Shown here one piece after another: positions 9,660 through 19,663 of a DNA stretch of 64,000 nt. Location: NCBI RefSeq assembly GCF_000330505.1, contig NW_004443692.1:233911-297910 (forward strand). The letters are read 5' to 3'. The DNA comes from Entamoeba invadens IP1. Its lineage: Eukaryota > Evosea > Mastigamoebida > Endamoebidae. Position numbers and translations under genes: made by a program. The stretch's first letter is position 1, and each line of letters starts with the position of its first letter. The notes under the pieces were generated by a model that ran no database searches, was not told where the DNA came from, and saw only the letters and a list, made by a program, of their open reading frames with translations.

Positions 9660-12181
9660 AAAGTAGATTCTTTCTGTTCGAATTCTGCAAGCTATCTCTC
9701 AGCTTCTTCGACCTTTCTGTCATACTGTTTAGCTAGTTTATTAGTCTTAGCAGCCGCGTTTTGTGCTTCTTTCTTTTCTGTTCCGATTCTCTGAGTTTGT
9801 CTGCATTGCTCTTCTTCTATGCTTTAGCCTGTTGAGCAATAATTCTTTCAAGATCAAGTTGTTTATTCAATTTAGTTAATTTATTTTCATAAGTGTTTTT
9901 CAACTGTTTTTAAATGTTGCCTCAATTCATTCTTCATCTCAGACATATTGTCTTCAAGTTTGTCACATTTGTCTTGTTTTTCGTCGAGTTCAGTTTTTGT
10001 TCTCATTTATTCTTCAGAAGCGGTTTTATAGTCTCTCACAGTCTCAACATTCTCTTGTTCAGCCATCTGGACTTTCTTCTCAAAGGTTACAGCTCTGAAT
10101 GTGATTTCAGCGATATCCTTTTCATACTTTCCTTTAATCAATTAAGTTTCAGTGTGGTCTTTCTTTTCTTGATCAAGTTCAGTTCTAACACTCTTTGTTG
10201 TTCTGTCTCTCAACTCAGTGTTGTTTGCTTCTAAGTCTCTTTGTAACTTTTTGATTGAACCATTCAAATTGTTGGTCTCGTCTTCGTGTCCAAACACCAA
10301 GTTAATGAATTGGTCATATTCGTATTGAAGCTTCTTCTTTTCTGAAGAAAGTTGGTCTTTGTCATAAGCCAAGTTCTTCATGTTCTCTTTAATTTCGTCG
10401 TTTTCCGTTTTCAACTTCTTCGCTTCTATTTCTTTTGCAAATTTGTCTTTCTTGACTGTTTCAAGCTCTTCGTTGGCTTCAGCAACTTCTTGTTCTTGTG
10501 AGTAAATTTGTCGACTTTGGCACTCAATTCCTCAATCTTGTTATTGCTATTATTAACAGTTCCATTGAGTTTTTTCTTATCAGCAACATCGGTGTCGGCA
10601 TTCTTCTTGAAATAGTCAAAATTCTGTTGGAGTTGGTCAAGTTCGGCTTTGGTTCTTCCCAAGTCGTTCTTAGTAATTCTCAACTTCTCAATTACGGCTT
10701 CAACTTCTTCATTAAGAGCAGCTTTTTCTCTTTCAGCGTCTTCCAATTTGGCATCAACAACTGATTTGGCCTTAGTCAAATTGTCATTGTCAGCCTTCAA
10801 TTGAGACAATTGCTTTTCTTGAGCATCTTTCTTTCTATTCGTGTTTTCAGCATCAGCCTCAAGCTTGTCTTTGTTATCAGAAGTTCAGGCAAGGTGTTCG
10901 TTCAAGTTGTTAATTTTAACGTCTTTTTAAAGCATATTCGATTAAGAACCAGCCAAATTTTTTCAGTCTTCTCCATATCATCCTTCAACACTTGGATTTA
11001 AGCTTCGTAGTCGGCCTTCTGTGCTTTCAACATATCAGAATCATTCAGTTCGTTTTCAATTCTCTTTGTCAACTCAGCAATTTTTCTCTGAGCATCTTTA
11101 TTGGAAGAATCAAGTTTTTCTGTTCTTATCTTCTAATTCGTCTTTCTCCGAGTTCAAAGCAAAAATCTTCTTGTCACTTGCATTCTTGGCCGAAGTCAAA
11201 GCAGCAGTCTTGGTCTTCCCTGCTTGCAATTGTTGGTTATACCCATCTCTCTCGTCTGAAACCTTTTTGTTTTGAATAACTTGTTGGTCGAGTTTCTTCT
11301 CGGTATCATCTAGAGCAAATTGAGTCTTTTTCAAATCATTTTTAGTATTGGCAAGATCGTCTTTAGTATCATTCAAAACAGCGCCAGTGTCTTCGTTCTG
11401 TGCGTTGACATCAGAAATGGTGTTTTGCAACTTCTTGACTTGTTTCTCCAAATCAGCAATGTCGTCTTTCTTTTCGTGTAATTGTGTCTCGAGATATTTT
11501 GAATTGTCTTCTTTAGCTTCAAGCTTTTTCTTCAAGTCAGAAATTTCGCCTTCCTTATCTTCAATGTCTTTGTTCTACTCGGTGATGACACTATCCTTCT
11601 TAGCAATAGTCGCTTTGTGCTCAGTAATTTCATTTTGAAATCTTTGATTATCAGCTTCAAGTTTCTTGTACTCAGTGGTTAACTTGCTCAAGTGTTCCTT
11701 TCCTCTCTTAACATCGCCTTGGTATTCTTCAATGTGTTCTTGGTCTTCTTGTGACTTCAGCCTCATCAAGTGATATCTTCTTTGACTCGATGTCTTCTTT
11801 AAGTTTTCAAACTAAAGTTTCCAAGTCGACGTTCTTGATTTTCATCTCAGAAAGTGCTTTCTCAGCGGCTTCTCTCTTTGCAATTTCTTCAGCAAGTTTC
11901 TTCTTGAGGGCTTCAATTTCTTTGTACTTGGCTGCAAGTTCCTCATCGACTCTTCTTCTCTCTTCAATCTCAGCAAGAACACCAACCTTGAAGAAAATCT
12001 TGGTCTTACCAAATCTAAATTCTTCAGTGTAACTTTTGTTATCCTTCTTGTACTTCTCACAAATTAATTTCATGAGTTCTTTGACTACTGGCATAGCATC
12101 TGAAGTCACTCCACTTGCTGTCATTAAAAACACTGAGACTGGCAAGAAGTGTCCACTTGCAAATTTATTCATTGATTCCAT
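9660..12181 (-). pseudogene. Myosin II heavy chain pseudogene (converter to tail)
   Basis: Read on the minus strand from 12181 downward. The first part matches the end of a myosin motor: TASGVTSDAMPVVKELM, then FRFGKTKIFFKVGVLAEIEE, the conserved converter/IQ junction where motor meets neck. Then follow about 700 codons of heptad-repeat tail (for example EKLRITKNDLGRTKAELDQ and LQNTISDVNAQNEDTG). The frame is broken many times by stops and shifts (for example near 11800, 11575, 11110, 10420, 10140, 9830). The motor domain of about 750 residues is absent: homology stops abruptly at 12181. It is a 5'-truncated dead copy of a conventional myosin heavy chain. Confidence 0.85.
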
Positions 12182-12268
12182 CAGTTACTATCATCAACCC
12201 AATGTTCTGTGTCTCATAATCAAAGAAAGCTCGAGCAGACTGTGGTATCAATGTTTTAGTTCCTGTTG

Positions 12269-12690
12269 TTGTAGCTTATGTCTCAGTTATAGTCAATAAA
12301 TACACAGACGGTCTTGCTAAAAAACAGTAGTAAAATTAGTCTTCGACGACTATTTCGAGTCATTCAACGGGGTTTTGGTTGCACGAGAGAAGATGCACAA
12401 TGCAGCTACTATTAATGGCATGGCTTTTTCCTTGGGGTTGTTCACTCAATGGTTCACAAAATAGGAGCCGCTTTTCATCTTTCATATGGTCGATGTGCTG
12501 TAGTGTTGTCACCACATGTTATTCAATACAATGGTGTTATCTCAAGAAAGATGGCGATGTGTCCAAAATACAGCATTTGTGTTGCAGACCAGAGATATAA
12601 ACAACTTACTCATTTAGTCGAGTTGAAAACTGAGACTACGGCTGAAAAAGTTGAAGTTCTTGCAAAGGCAAAAACTTCAACACATATAGT
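12269..12690 (+). pseudogene. Iron-containing alcohol dehydrogenase fragment
   Basis: A plus-strand fragment recognisable as the Fe-ADH family through YTDGLAKK, then AREKMHNAATINGMAFS, then HKIGAAFHLSYGRC and LSPHVIQYNG, followed by the usual PKYSICVADQRYKQL region. The metal-binding His of the family motif H-x-x-x-H is in HKIGAAFH. Frames shift at about 12320 (several stops), and again around 12450 where a stop follows QWFTK and the next part is in another frame. Both the N-terminal nucleotide-binding half and the C-terminus are missing. In Entamoeba this family covers fermentative alcohol/aldehyde dehydrogenases. It sits opposite and immediately beside the truncated myosin. Confidence 0.78.
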
Positions 12691-12708
12691 TTTTCGAAAA
12701 ATAAAGTA

Positions 12709-12795
12709 TAGTCATGGTAAAAAAGGTTGTTGAGTAAAAATGGTTGTTGATTGAATAAAGGTTCGGTTTATTTTTGTATTTCTAGAAAAGTTACA
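12709..12795. repeat. 87 bp perfect inverted repeat, right arm
   Basis: Exact reverse complement of 2111-2197, about 10.5 kb away. Flanking bases do not match on either side. It begins 20 bp after recognisable alcohol dehydrogenase sequence ends. Confidence 0.85.
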
Positions 12796-12852
12796 AATTT
12801 CTTCGCAACATTGAAATAATATTGAAAATATGTTTTTGAGAAAATAAAACTA

Positions 12853-13082
12853 GAGTCAGTCGATAAATGTTGTCTGTTCCCCAAAAGTTGTCTTTTTGAC
12901 AAAAAATAATTGATTTTTGTTTTAAAAAAAACGGGAATTAGGTAAAAATGAAAAAAAACCGGGAAAAATATTGAAACAATGATTTTGGGGTTTTTCAAAA
13001 AAATTCCCGAAATATTCCATTTATAATGGTCTAAAAATCGGCAGACAACGTTACAGACCAGACAACGTTTAGCAAATGACTC
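12853..13082. mobile_element. pogo-type MITE (230 bp)
   Basis: Flanked by TA (12851-12852, 13083-13084). Left end GAGTCAGTCGATAAATGTTG; right end read inward GAGTCATTTGCTAAACGTTG; both go on to a second TTGTC block. The same GAGTCA..(A)ACGTTGTC layout forms the TIR of the intact element at 45236-48372, so this is probably a non-autonomous relative. Internally only AT-rich sequence; the small minus-strand ORF overlapping its left end is not a gene. Confidence 0.7.
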
Positions 13083-13084
13083 TA

Positions 13085-13807
13085 TATATATGCAAAGGAG
13101 TGTATTTTTAAAACGAATTGTTTTCTTCTCAATCTCAACATTTTTGTGTGTTGATTATATAAAATGTATAACATTTTCAATTTTGAATCGAAAATTGTTT
13201 TTTTGTAATTCGAAAAACAAGTATAGTTCAATATAGTTAATATAGTTTCTGAAAAAATGAAAGTGCTTTTTTTTCACCATGTTCGAAAAATAGAACACAA
13301 ACAAGGATAATCATAAAAACGATAATTGACAGTATTACAATTGGTTGTCAATTGTATAACATTAAGAGCTGTTTATTGAACATTATAGATATGACATCAT
13401 ACATAATCATTGTTGTTTATCAAAAAAAGAAAATGAAAGTGCTTTTTTTCACCCCCTTTCATTTTTTGAGTAAAATAAGAAATGAAATTGAAAAATTATA
13501 TTATTGTTAAATTTGAGTACTCCTCTTTATTACAAACGACATTTGTATTGGAAGCAAACTATACACAATCATGAGTATCAAAGTTATGGTCACACAATCG
13601 TTTTTTAAATTTATTTTCTTGATAACATGAAAAATAGAAAATAAAGAGTCAATTGTTACATAAAAAAACAGGAAATCACCCAATAAGTATAAAAATATAT
13701 TGCGATTAGATGTCAAATTGTTGGGAAAGAATAAAGACAATTTTTCGAAACACTTCAAATTATAATTATTAATAAAATTAACCATTAATTATAATAAAAT
13801 TAATAAA
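13085..13807. other. Non-coding spacer
   Basis: AT-rich. The motif ATGAAAGTGCTTTTTTT-TCACC occurs twice in direct orientation (about 13258 and 13433). No gene is supported; the 92-codon minus-strand ORF at 13507-13785 has random AT-rich composition. Confidence 0.45.
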
Positions 13808-13809
13808 TA

Positions 13810-15583
13810 CAGCTGGTTTCAGAACTCAATAATCATGTCCAAACCACAGCGAAAACCCGCTTTAAAAAAATTGGATTTGAGCGTGTTGCGCCACAGTACC
13901 AAATCAGGTCGTGGCTGTGATTTATTAGATTTCTGTGAAACCCATGCAACAGAAATCATGGAATGTCTAACACTCCAACAACAAATGAAATTGTTGAGAA
14001 GTGAAAAATGGCTTGAAAAGGGTTCAATTGAAACGAAAGCCAAAGTGTTGGGTGTCTCACCCTCGACGGCCCGCCTCAACAACTTGTATGACGATGTCGA
14101 AGGGAAGTCTGGAAGAAAACGAGAAATTAATCAATCGAGGATGCCGTTGTTGTTGGAAACAATTCGAGAAAGACAAAACACCACCAAACCAATCACCACT
14201 AAAGAGATGGGAAATGTTGTAGAAGGAGTTGTTGGGAAGAAAGTATCAAAAAGAACCATCGCAAACAGTTTGAGAAGGGAGGGTTTAATTAAGAAGATTG
14301 CAAAACCAATGGATAAAGAGAGAGCTGAGCTGAGTAAAGATGAGTTAAGAAGCTATGAAACTAGAGCAGCTGATTTGTTGAACAATGACAAACAATATGC
14401 CGGCGAAAGAGTTGTCCACTTGAACGGAGTTAAACCCTCCCTCCTTATCAACATGGACGAAAGTGGTTATTGTCCATTTGTGGACTCAAAAAGGAGCAAC
14501 TTTTATGTTGACGACAACTATGACTACACCAACTCTTACTCTGTTGATCGCTCTCAAAAACGCATAACACTGATTGCAGGAATATTTGCCAACAACACCA
14601 CGCTGAAACCAATGATCATACTATCAAACTTGACAATGAAAAATGAAATCGACAGATACATAGACAGAGATGATGTTGAAATTGCATATCAACGCAAATC
14701 CTTCATTACGGAAGACATATACACATTGTGGCTTGAAAGATGTCTTAAACCAGAACTGTAATTAAGAAGAAAAAATTGCCCACAAGAATGGGCGGTTTTA
14801 ATACAAGACAACTGTGTTAGCCACATTAAAGACAGTGCTAGAAAGTGGCTGTTCGAAAATAAAGTGGCTTTATTATTATTGTGCCCACACAGTAGCCACT
14901 TGTCTCAGCCACTGGACGTCGTCATATTTGGCGTTCAAAAAGTTTGTTTTTTATTATTAGAGAAATTACTGAAATAATATTATTATTCAAAGCCGTTATA
15001 AGTCTTGTTAACATGTTTACTTTTCTTTTATTGTTATTGACTGATAGAGAGCAATGGGTTCTTCGGTAGTTTCTCGACTTGTTGGTATGAAGTACCCCGT
15101 TGGTGTTATGTCTCAAAAGGATGATGTTGAAGATGAAGTCAAGAAAGCTACAAAGCGAAGAAAAATGGAAATTTTAGAACTCAAGGATCAAGATGGTGCA
15201 ATAGATTCTGCTAAGTTGAGAGAGTTGTCTGTTTGTATGGTCACAAAAAGAGTCGTTGAAATCATCCAATCGTTCAAAATTGCCTGCGTAAACAACAACA
15301 ACACCTCAGCCTTTCACATGTGTGGTTACGTAAAAAAGCCAATTGGAAAAGAAAAAGAGGGTACTTATGATGTCAGAATTTTTTACTGTAGGGAGTATGC
15401 CTTCAGAATACGAGAGTTTTTGGGAGAACAAATTTGCGTAGTTCCCGTTGCCTTTCCTGGAAGAAGAAGCAACTTAAACATTGATAAAAACGAAGGCACT
15501 TCAAAATGATTGAAAATTTGTGTTATGTTTGATTTATTTTTTGAATATTTCCTGATAATTTCAATTTAAGTTGGGCTGACCTG
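13810..15583. mobile_element. Tc1/mariner (pogo-type) transposon, one nonsense mutation
   Basis: Inferred limits: TA (13808-13809) followed by CAGCTGGTTTCAGAACTC at the left; the right end read inward is CAGGTCAGCCCAACTT preceded by TA (15584-15585). The two ends share CAG and short blocks only, so the TIR is degenerate and the limits are less certain than the coding part. It encloses a DDE_1 transposase gene. Confidence 0.5.
13835..15509 (+). pseudogene. pogo-type DDE transposase, probable spliced gene with one stop
   Basis: Exon 1 13835-14941, inferred intron 14942-15047 (106 nt, GTTTGT...GATAG, phase 0), exon 2 15048-15509; about 522 codons in all. N-terminal HTH region, then DDE_1 signatures INMDESG (first Asp, about 14454), LIQDNCVSH (second Asp, about 14808) and PHSSHLSQPLDVVIFG (third Asp, about 14920). 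One in-frame TAA (14759-14761) cuts the frame between the first and second catalytic Asp; the frame is open again immediately after it. The exon 2 protein (151 codons if read from 15054) contains a segment resembling the C-terminal part of the other pogo transposases here (a helix ending in a C-G or A-C-G-like turn). The intron is deduced from consensus and frame, not from transcripts. Confidence 0.68.
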
Positions 15584-15585
15584 TA

Positions 15586-16069
15586 AGATTAATTAAAGTA
15601 CACAAGTTCAAAAGGAATTTAAAATGAAATTTATTTTTATTATTCAATCATTGATAATATTATTTAAGTTTAAAATAATAAAAATATGGTTTTAAAAACG
15701 TCTTTTTGATACAATTGTCAAATTATGACATCTCGTAAACTTTAAGTTTTTACAGATCAACTCTGATTTTTACATATTTAACAGATCAATTAAACTGATA
15801 TTTTTATTATTTACTCGCGTTTAAGTAACAACTGCATTTTCCTTAATTATTATAACATCGTCAATCTTTTTTTTCACGACTGCTTATTATTGTTTGTTTT
15901 TTTATTTCTCTTTATTCAATGTGTTTATCGATTGCTTTATTTGCTTTAGTTGAACCAATACTGGTTGTCAAAAAAGGTGGAATTGTGGAGTTTGTTTACG
16001 TTTTGTTAATACAGAAGGTGTTGACCGTATAGGTTTAGCGTTTCTTTTGATGATTGGCTTTTTACTTGT
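15586..16069. other. Non-coding spacer
   Basis: AT-rich; nothing supported. Confidence 0.5.
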
Positions 16070-16345
16070 TTAACCTTACGATTCTTTTTTTTTTCTTTTA
16101 TAAAACATTTTTTTGGAAAAAAAAAATGTTTTGTTAATGAAAACGCCAATACCGTAAGTGTTTTAATTAAAACATTTCCAAAAATTGAAGAAAAAAAGAA
16201 AACCTATAAATTATTGTTTGCGCGATTGGTTTGTTTACTGTTCACAATTCAAAAGAGTCGCCACAAGTTAAGTTTATTTTGTATATCATATTAAGTTCAA
16301 AAAAATTATGTTTTATTTAAAACAGTAACAGTATTGTAAGGTTAA
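16070..16345. mobile_element. piggyBac-type MITE, copy 2
   Basis: A 268 bp element (16074-16341) between TTAA (16070-16073) and TTAA (16342-16345), same orientation as the copy at 1613-1887 and differing only by one T in a T run. Such identity implies recent movement or gene conversion. Confidence 0.82.
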
Positions 16346-16887
16346 TAATTGAGTTTTGTAAACTATAAAATATTGTTAATTAATTATAAATAAAACTACT
16401 TTTTGTTAAATAAGTTATTAATTAAATTAAATTAAATTATAATTATAATTATAATTATAATTACAAAAAAAAGATGTTCATTTTTTTTATTTTTTGAAAA
16501 AAGTCAATCCATCGAAATAAAGTACTTTCAAAATGAAAGCACTTTATTTCACACGAAAACATCACCACAAAAACCAAAAAACGGTTACTTTTCAATATTT
16601 AGAAAATAGACCCGAATTTTTATTATGAAAAGTGCCATAATAACACTTTTTTATTACGGAGTAGACAGCGTTTGGATTTGTTTTCATCATTTCTGACTAT
16701 TATTGATGATGAATTCTGTTCTGGCTTTTTATTATAAAAGGACACTTAGCAATCTCCCGAATTTTTGGAGAAAAACAGCCTTAACTATTTCATGCTACTG
16801 TGCTCAAAACAGTTGAAGCCTGAAGTTGTTGTTACTTGGCTTTTTTCACTGATTTTTGTCATCTTCTCAATCTCCAAAAATCAGAAG
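16346..16887. promoter_or_regulatory. 5' flank of the oxysterol-binding protein gene
   Basis: Contains an (ATAATT)n-like run at about 16437-16463, a 37 bp palindrome at 16514-16550 (GAAATAAAGT.CTTTC against GAAAG.ACTTTATTTC), and a TATAAAA box at about 16734-16740, roughly 150 bp before the preferred start codon. The function of the palindrome is unknown. Confidence 0.4.
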
Positions 16888-18111
16888 ATGTCAAAACCAC
16901 TCACTGCGGAACAACAGGCCATAAAAGGCAAGTTTTCAAAGAACAATTTGACACACGAGTTCAAAACACAGAACGCACCAACTCCTTATAAAGAGGTGAT
17001 TGCTGAACCTCTTGCTCAAGACTTATGGAACAACAATATCATTTGGGAATTTGTGAAAGGCTTATCTCCAGGAGTTGACTTGACTCGTATCCCCTTCCCT
17101 GTATGCATTACACAGGCCAGATCCTTTCTTGAGTCCTTCACAGACTACTTCAAGCACTGGACTTACTTATCCCAAGCGGCCAATGAGGACGACCCGTATA
17201 AAAGAATGAAATTGATCACGTTGTGGTACCTTACTGGCTTTTCCAATGCAATGAAGTTGGTGAGAAAGCCGTACAATCCCATATTAGGAGAAGTCTTCAG
17301 GTGTATGTGGGCTGACCCTAAGACGAGCGCAAAGACGTTCTACGTCTCAGAACAAGTGTCTCACCACCCACCCATATCTTCTTTTTACCTCACAAATCCG
17401 CAAGATGGATGGAGCAGCTCTGGCACTGTTTCATTCTCTGTTTCCTTTTATGGAGTGTCCGCTTGGGCTAATTTAAATGGAACACAAAAAATAAAGTTAT
17501 TAAAATACGACGAGGAGTACACTTGGGTATTTCCTCCTACAAAAGCTTCTGGGTTTTTCATCGGGCCATTCATCATGGAGATGGGTGGCAACGTCCAGAT
17601 CAAGTCAAACAAAACGCCCTTCTGGGCTGACTTGAATTTTCTGACGACGTCTATGTGGTCGAGTTCAAATTACCACAAAGTTAACGGGCAAATTAAAGAT
17701 GGTGACAAGATCATTGACACAATAGCAGGAAATTATTTTGAGTCCGTCACTATTAACAACGATGTTTTCTTCGAAATTGCAAAACTTGACACCGACGCTC
17801 CGAAGCGGTTTGAAGTTCCAAAAGAGAGTTTGTGGGGGAGAGAGTCTCAAAAGGTGTGGGAAGACCTAACGAAAGCTGTTATTAAGGGGGATGGAAAGGA
17901 TGCTGCGGACAAGAAGTATGAAGTTGAGGAGTGGCAAAGGATCGAACGAACGGAGAACCCGAGTTTTGGGGAGAAGTTTGTCCCGTTATTATTTGCGAAA
18001 CAGGGTGATGGGGATTACCGCTACAAATACGAGACCGAGAGAATGCTTTCAAACGATGAAGATGTTATTGAACAAGGTGGTGTCATTTCCATCCAAAAGA
18101 AGACAGACTGA
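16888..18111 (+). CDS. Oxysterol-binding protein-related lipid transfer protein
   Basis: 407 aa from the ATG at 16888. This is a stand-alone ORD domain (no PH domain), as in short ORPs that swap sterol for PI4P at membrane contact sites. Visible signatures: KPYNPILGE at residues 127-135 and EQVSHHPP at 155-162, the family fingerprint whose His pair binds phosphoinositide phosphate. An ATG at 16792 in the same frame would add 32 residues, including a hydrophobic stretch; the TATAAAA at about 16734 sits suitably for either, but the protein from 16888 begins like a typical soluble ORP. The gene converges on the next, leaving 61 bp between stops. Confidence 0.9.
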   Translation: MSKPLTAEQQAIKGKFSKNNLTHEFKTQNAPTPYKEVIAEPLAQDLWNNNIIWEFVKGLSPGVDLTRIPFPVCITQARSFLESFTDYFKHWTYLSQAANEDDPYKRMKLITLWYLTGFSNAMKLVRKPYNPILGEVFRCMWADPKTSAKTFYVSEQVSHHPPISSFYLTNPQDGWSSSGTVSFSVSFYGVSAWANLNGTQKIKLLKYDEEYTWVFPPTKASGFFIGPFIMEMGGNVQIKSNKTPFWADLNFLTTSMWSSSNYHKVNGQIKDGDKIIDTIAGNYFESVTINNDVFFEIAKLDTDAPKRFEVPKESLWGRESQKVWEDLTKAVIKGDGKDAADKKYEVEEWQRIERTENPSFGEKFVPLLFAKQGDGDYRYKYETERMLSNDEDVIEQGGVISIQKKTD

Positions 18112-18172
18112 GCCATTACTAGATTCGCATCGAGTCGACAATAAAATAATTGATTTAACAAGTGTAGGACAT

Positions 18173-19057
18173 TCAGTGTTCCATGAAGTATATACCATGG
18201 GGTGTTGTCACCATTGACACGCCGACTTTCAAGAAATTCATTTGCGAAAGTGGTTGGAGTGTTTTTGGTGGTACAAAGAGTGGTTCCTCCTTTTGTTCAT
18301 CGGCGAAGTTTTGTTGATAAGACAGTGCTGGTGTTTTGAGAATTGAGTTACCTTCCTTAGCTTTCAAAGTGATGTATTTTCTTTTTTTGTCGAGGACCAA
18401 GTTATCTGCAATTCGGTGTAATTTCCGTTGGGAGTAAAACATGATTTGTTGCTTTGTTTCTCCGGTTAAAATAGCTGAACCGCCAGGGGTTCTTGTATGA
18501 GCGAAATTTTGTTCCTTTGGATTGATAGCTGGAGCAACCAAAGGTAAAGGGAGTTGTGTGTTGACGGCTCTTTTTTGTTTTGAGAAGAACTTTGGAGGCG
18601 GTTGTGCCAAATTAATAACATTTTCTGGTTTGTCATTGAATTTTGAAACTTCGCATGACTCTGCTTTTTCGATGATGTTTTCGTTGATTTCTTCGAGTTT
18701 TTCAAACTGTTCGCTTTTGTGAGATTTTGTGATTCTCCCAGATTGTTTTTGGTGGAATGGCACGGAATTTGGGGAAGCAATTGGAGAACAATAAGAGTGT
18801 TGCACTGCTACTCTTTCTGGTGGCGTTTTATAGAATATCGCATCTCGATCCCCTCTCGACTTAATTAAATCGTCTTTTGATGTTGCTTTTAAAAACAGCC
18901 CACCCTCACGTTTCTTAGGCACAGCCCGTGGTTTAGGAATCGATGGGGAGTTCGTTTCGAGTTGTTGGAGTTGTGTATAATTCTGTTTCGGGTAAATGAC
19001 GTCAATTCGTTCCAAAGTGATCGGGGGAGATTTTGATGGGATAAAATAACGGCTCAT
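18173..19057 (-). CDS. Unknown basic, proline-rich protein
   Basis: 294 aa, not recognised. Rich in Pro, Lys, Ser and Gln with little predicted fold: repeated short SPP/PPK-like segments (for example SKSPPITLERIDV near the start and LAQPPPKFF in the middle), no signal peptide and no membrane segment. The composition suggests an intrinsically disordered regulatory or scaffold protein. Codon usage and length of the open frame argue that it is real. It is convergent with the oxysterol-binding gene. Confidence 0.65.
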   Translation of the reverse strand: MSRYFIPSKSPPITLERIDVIYPKQNYTQLQQLETNSPSIPKPRAVPKKREGGLFLKATSKDDLIKSRGDRDAIFYKTPPERVAVQHSYCSPIASPNSVPFHQKQSGRITKSHKSEQFEKLEEINENIIEKAESCEVSKFNDKPENVINLAQPPPKFFSKQKRAVNTQLPLPLVAPAINPKEQNFAHTRTPGGSAILTGETKQQIMFYSQRKLHRIADNLVLDKKRKYITLKAKEGNSILKTPALSYQQNFADEQKEEPLFVPPKTLQPLSQMNFLKVGVSMVTTPHGIYFMEH

Positions 19058-19663
19058 AGTAACGGTAATTTGGCTGATTGATTATCGAGTTTTTTACAAA
19101 GAATGATGAAACCAATTTCATAGGAAAATATTTGGTTCAGGAACTCGGCGTTTTAGTGTTGTTTTGGTGCATCGTTTCTAATTTTCATTTTTACTAAAGT
19201 TTGTTTTTTTGATAAAAATAATTATTACATAAAATAATATGTTTGTTTTTCATTAAAAAAATTAGATGAAAAATGTTCTAACTTTGAAATGGAATTATTG
19301 TTTTATTTTATAATAGTTTTCGGTTTAGTTCGTATTTTCAACAACTATTTTTTTTATTTTTAGATTAATTCATAAGAATTTCAAAAATAAACTTTTGAAA
19401 AAAAAACCATAATTATAATTAATATAATAATTGTTAAATTGTTTCAATTTTTTGGAAACATATTATACAATTATAGTAAAAATATGAAAAATATAAAGAT
19501 TTGGATAATATTACAAAAAAATAAAAATATCACTATTTCAAATAGAATCAATTAACTATTTAATTTCTAATCATTAACTATATTATTTTAAGCTATTTAA
19601 TTTTATTAAATTTATTAATAGAGAATAAGAACCAAATTATTTTCATAAAAGAGTTGATTAACT
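19058..19663. other. Non-coding AT-rich spacer
   Basis: 606 bp between two minus-strand genes. It should hold the 3' flank of the upstream-in-transcription glucosidase... region boundary at 19664 and the 5' flank of the gene starting at 19057's complement side. No structure seen. Confidence 0.4.

Noticed and set aside
9914..12032. Long plus-strand ORFs in the 10-12 kb region
   Set aside because: They are antisense to the myosin tail pseudogene, whose minus-strand frames carry the recognisable protein.
16765..16887. N-terminal extension of the oxysterol-binding protein starting at TTG
   Set aside because: Not an ATG; the added residues are hydrophobic and unlike the family. An ATG at 16792 remains possible but 16888 gives a normal start.
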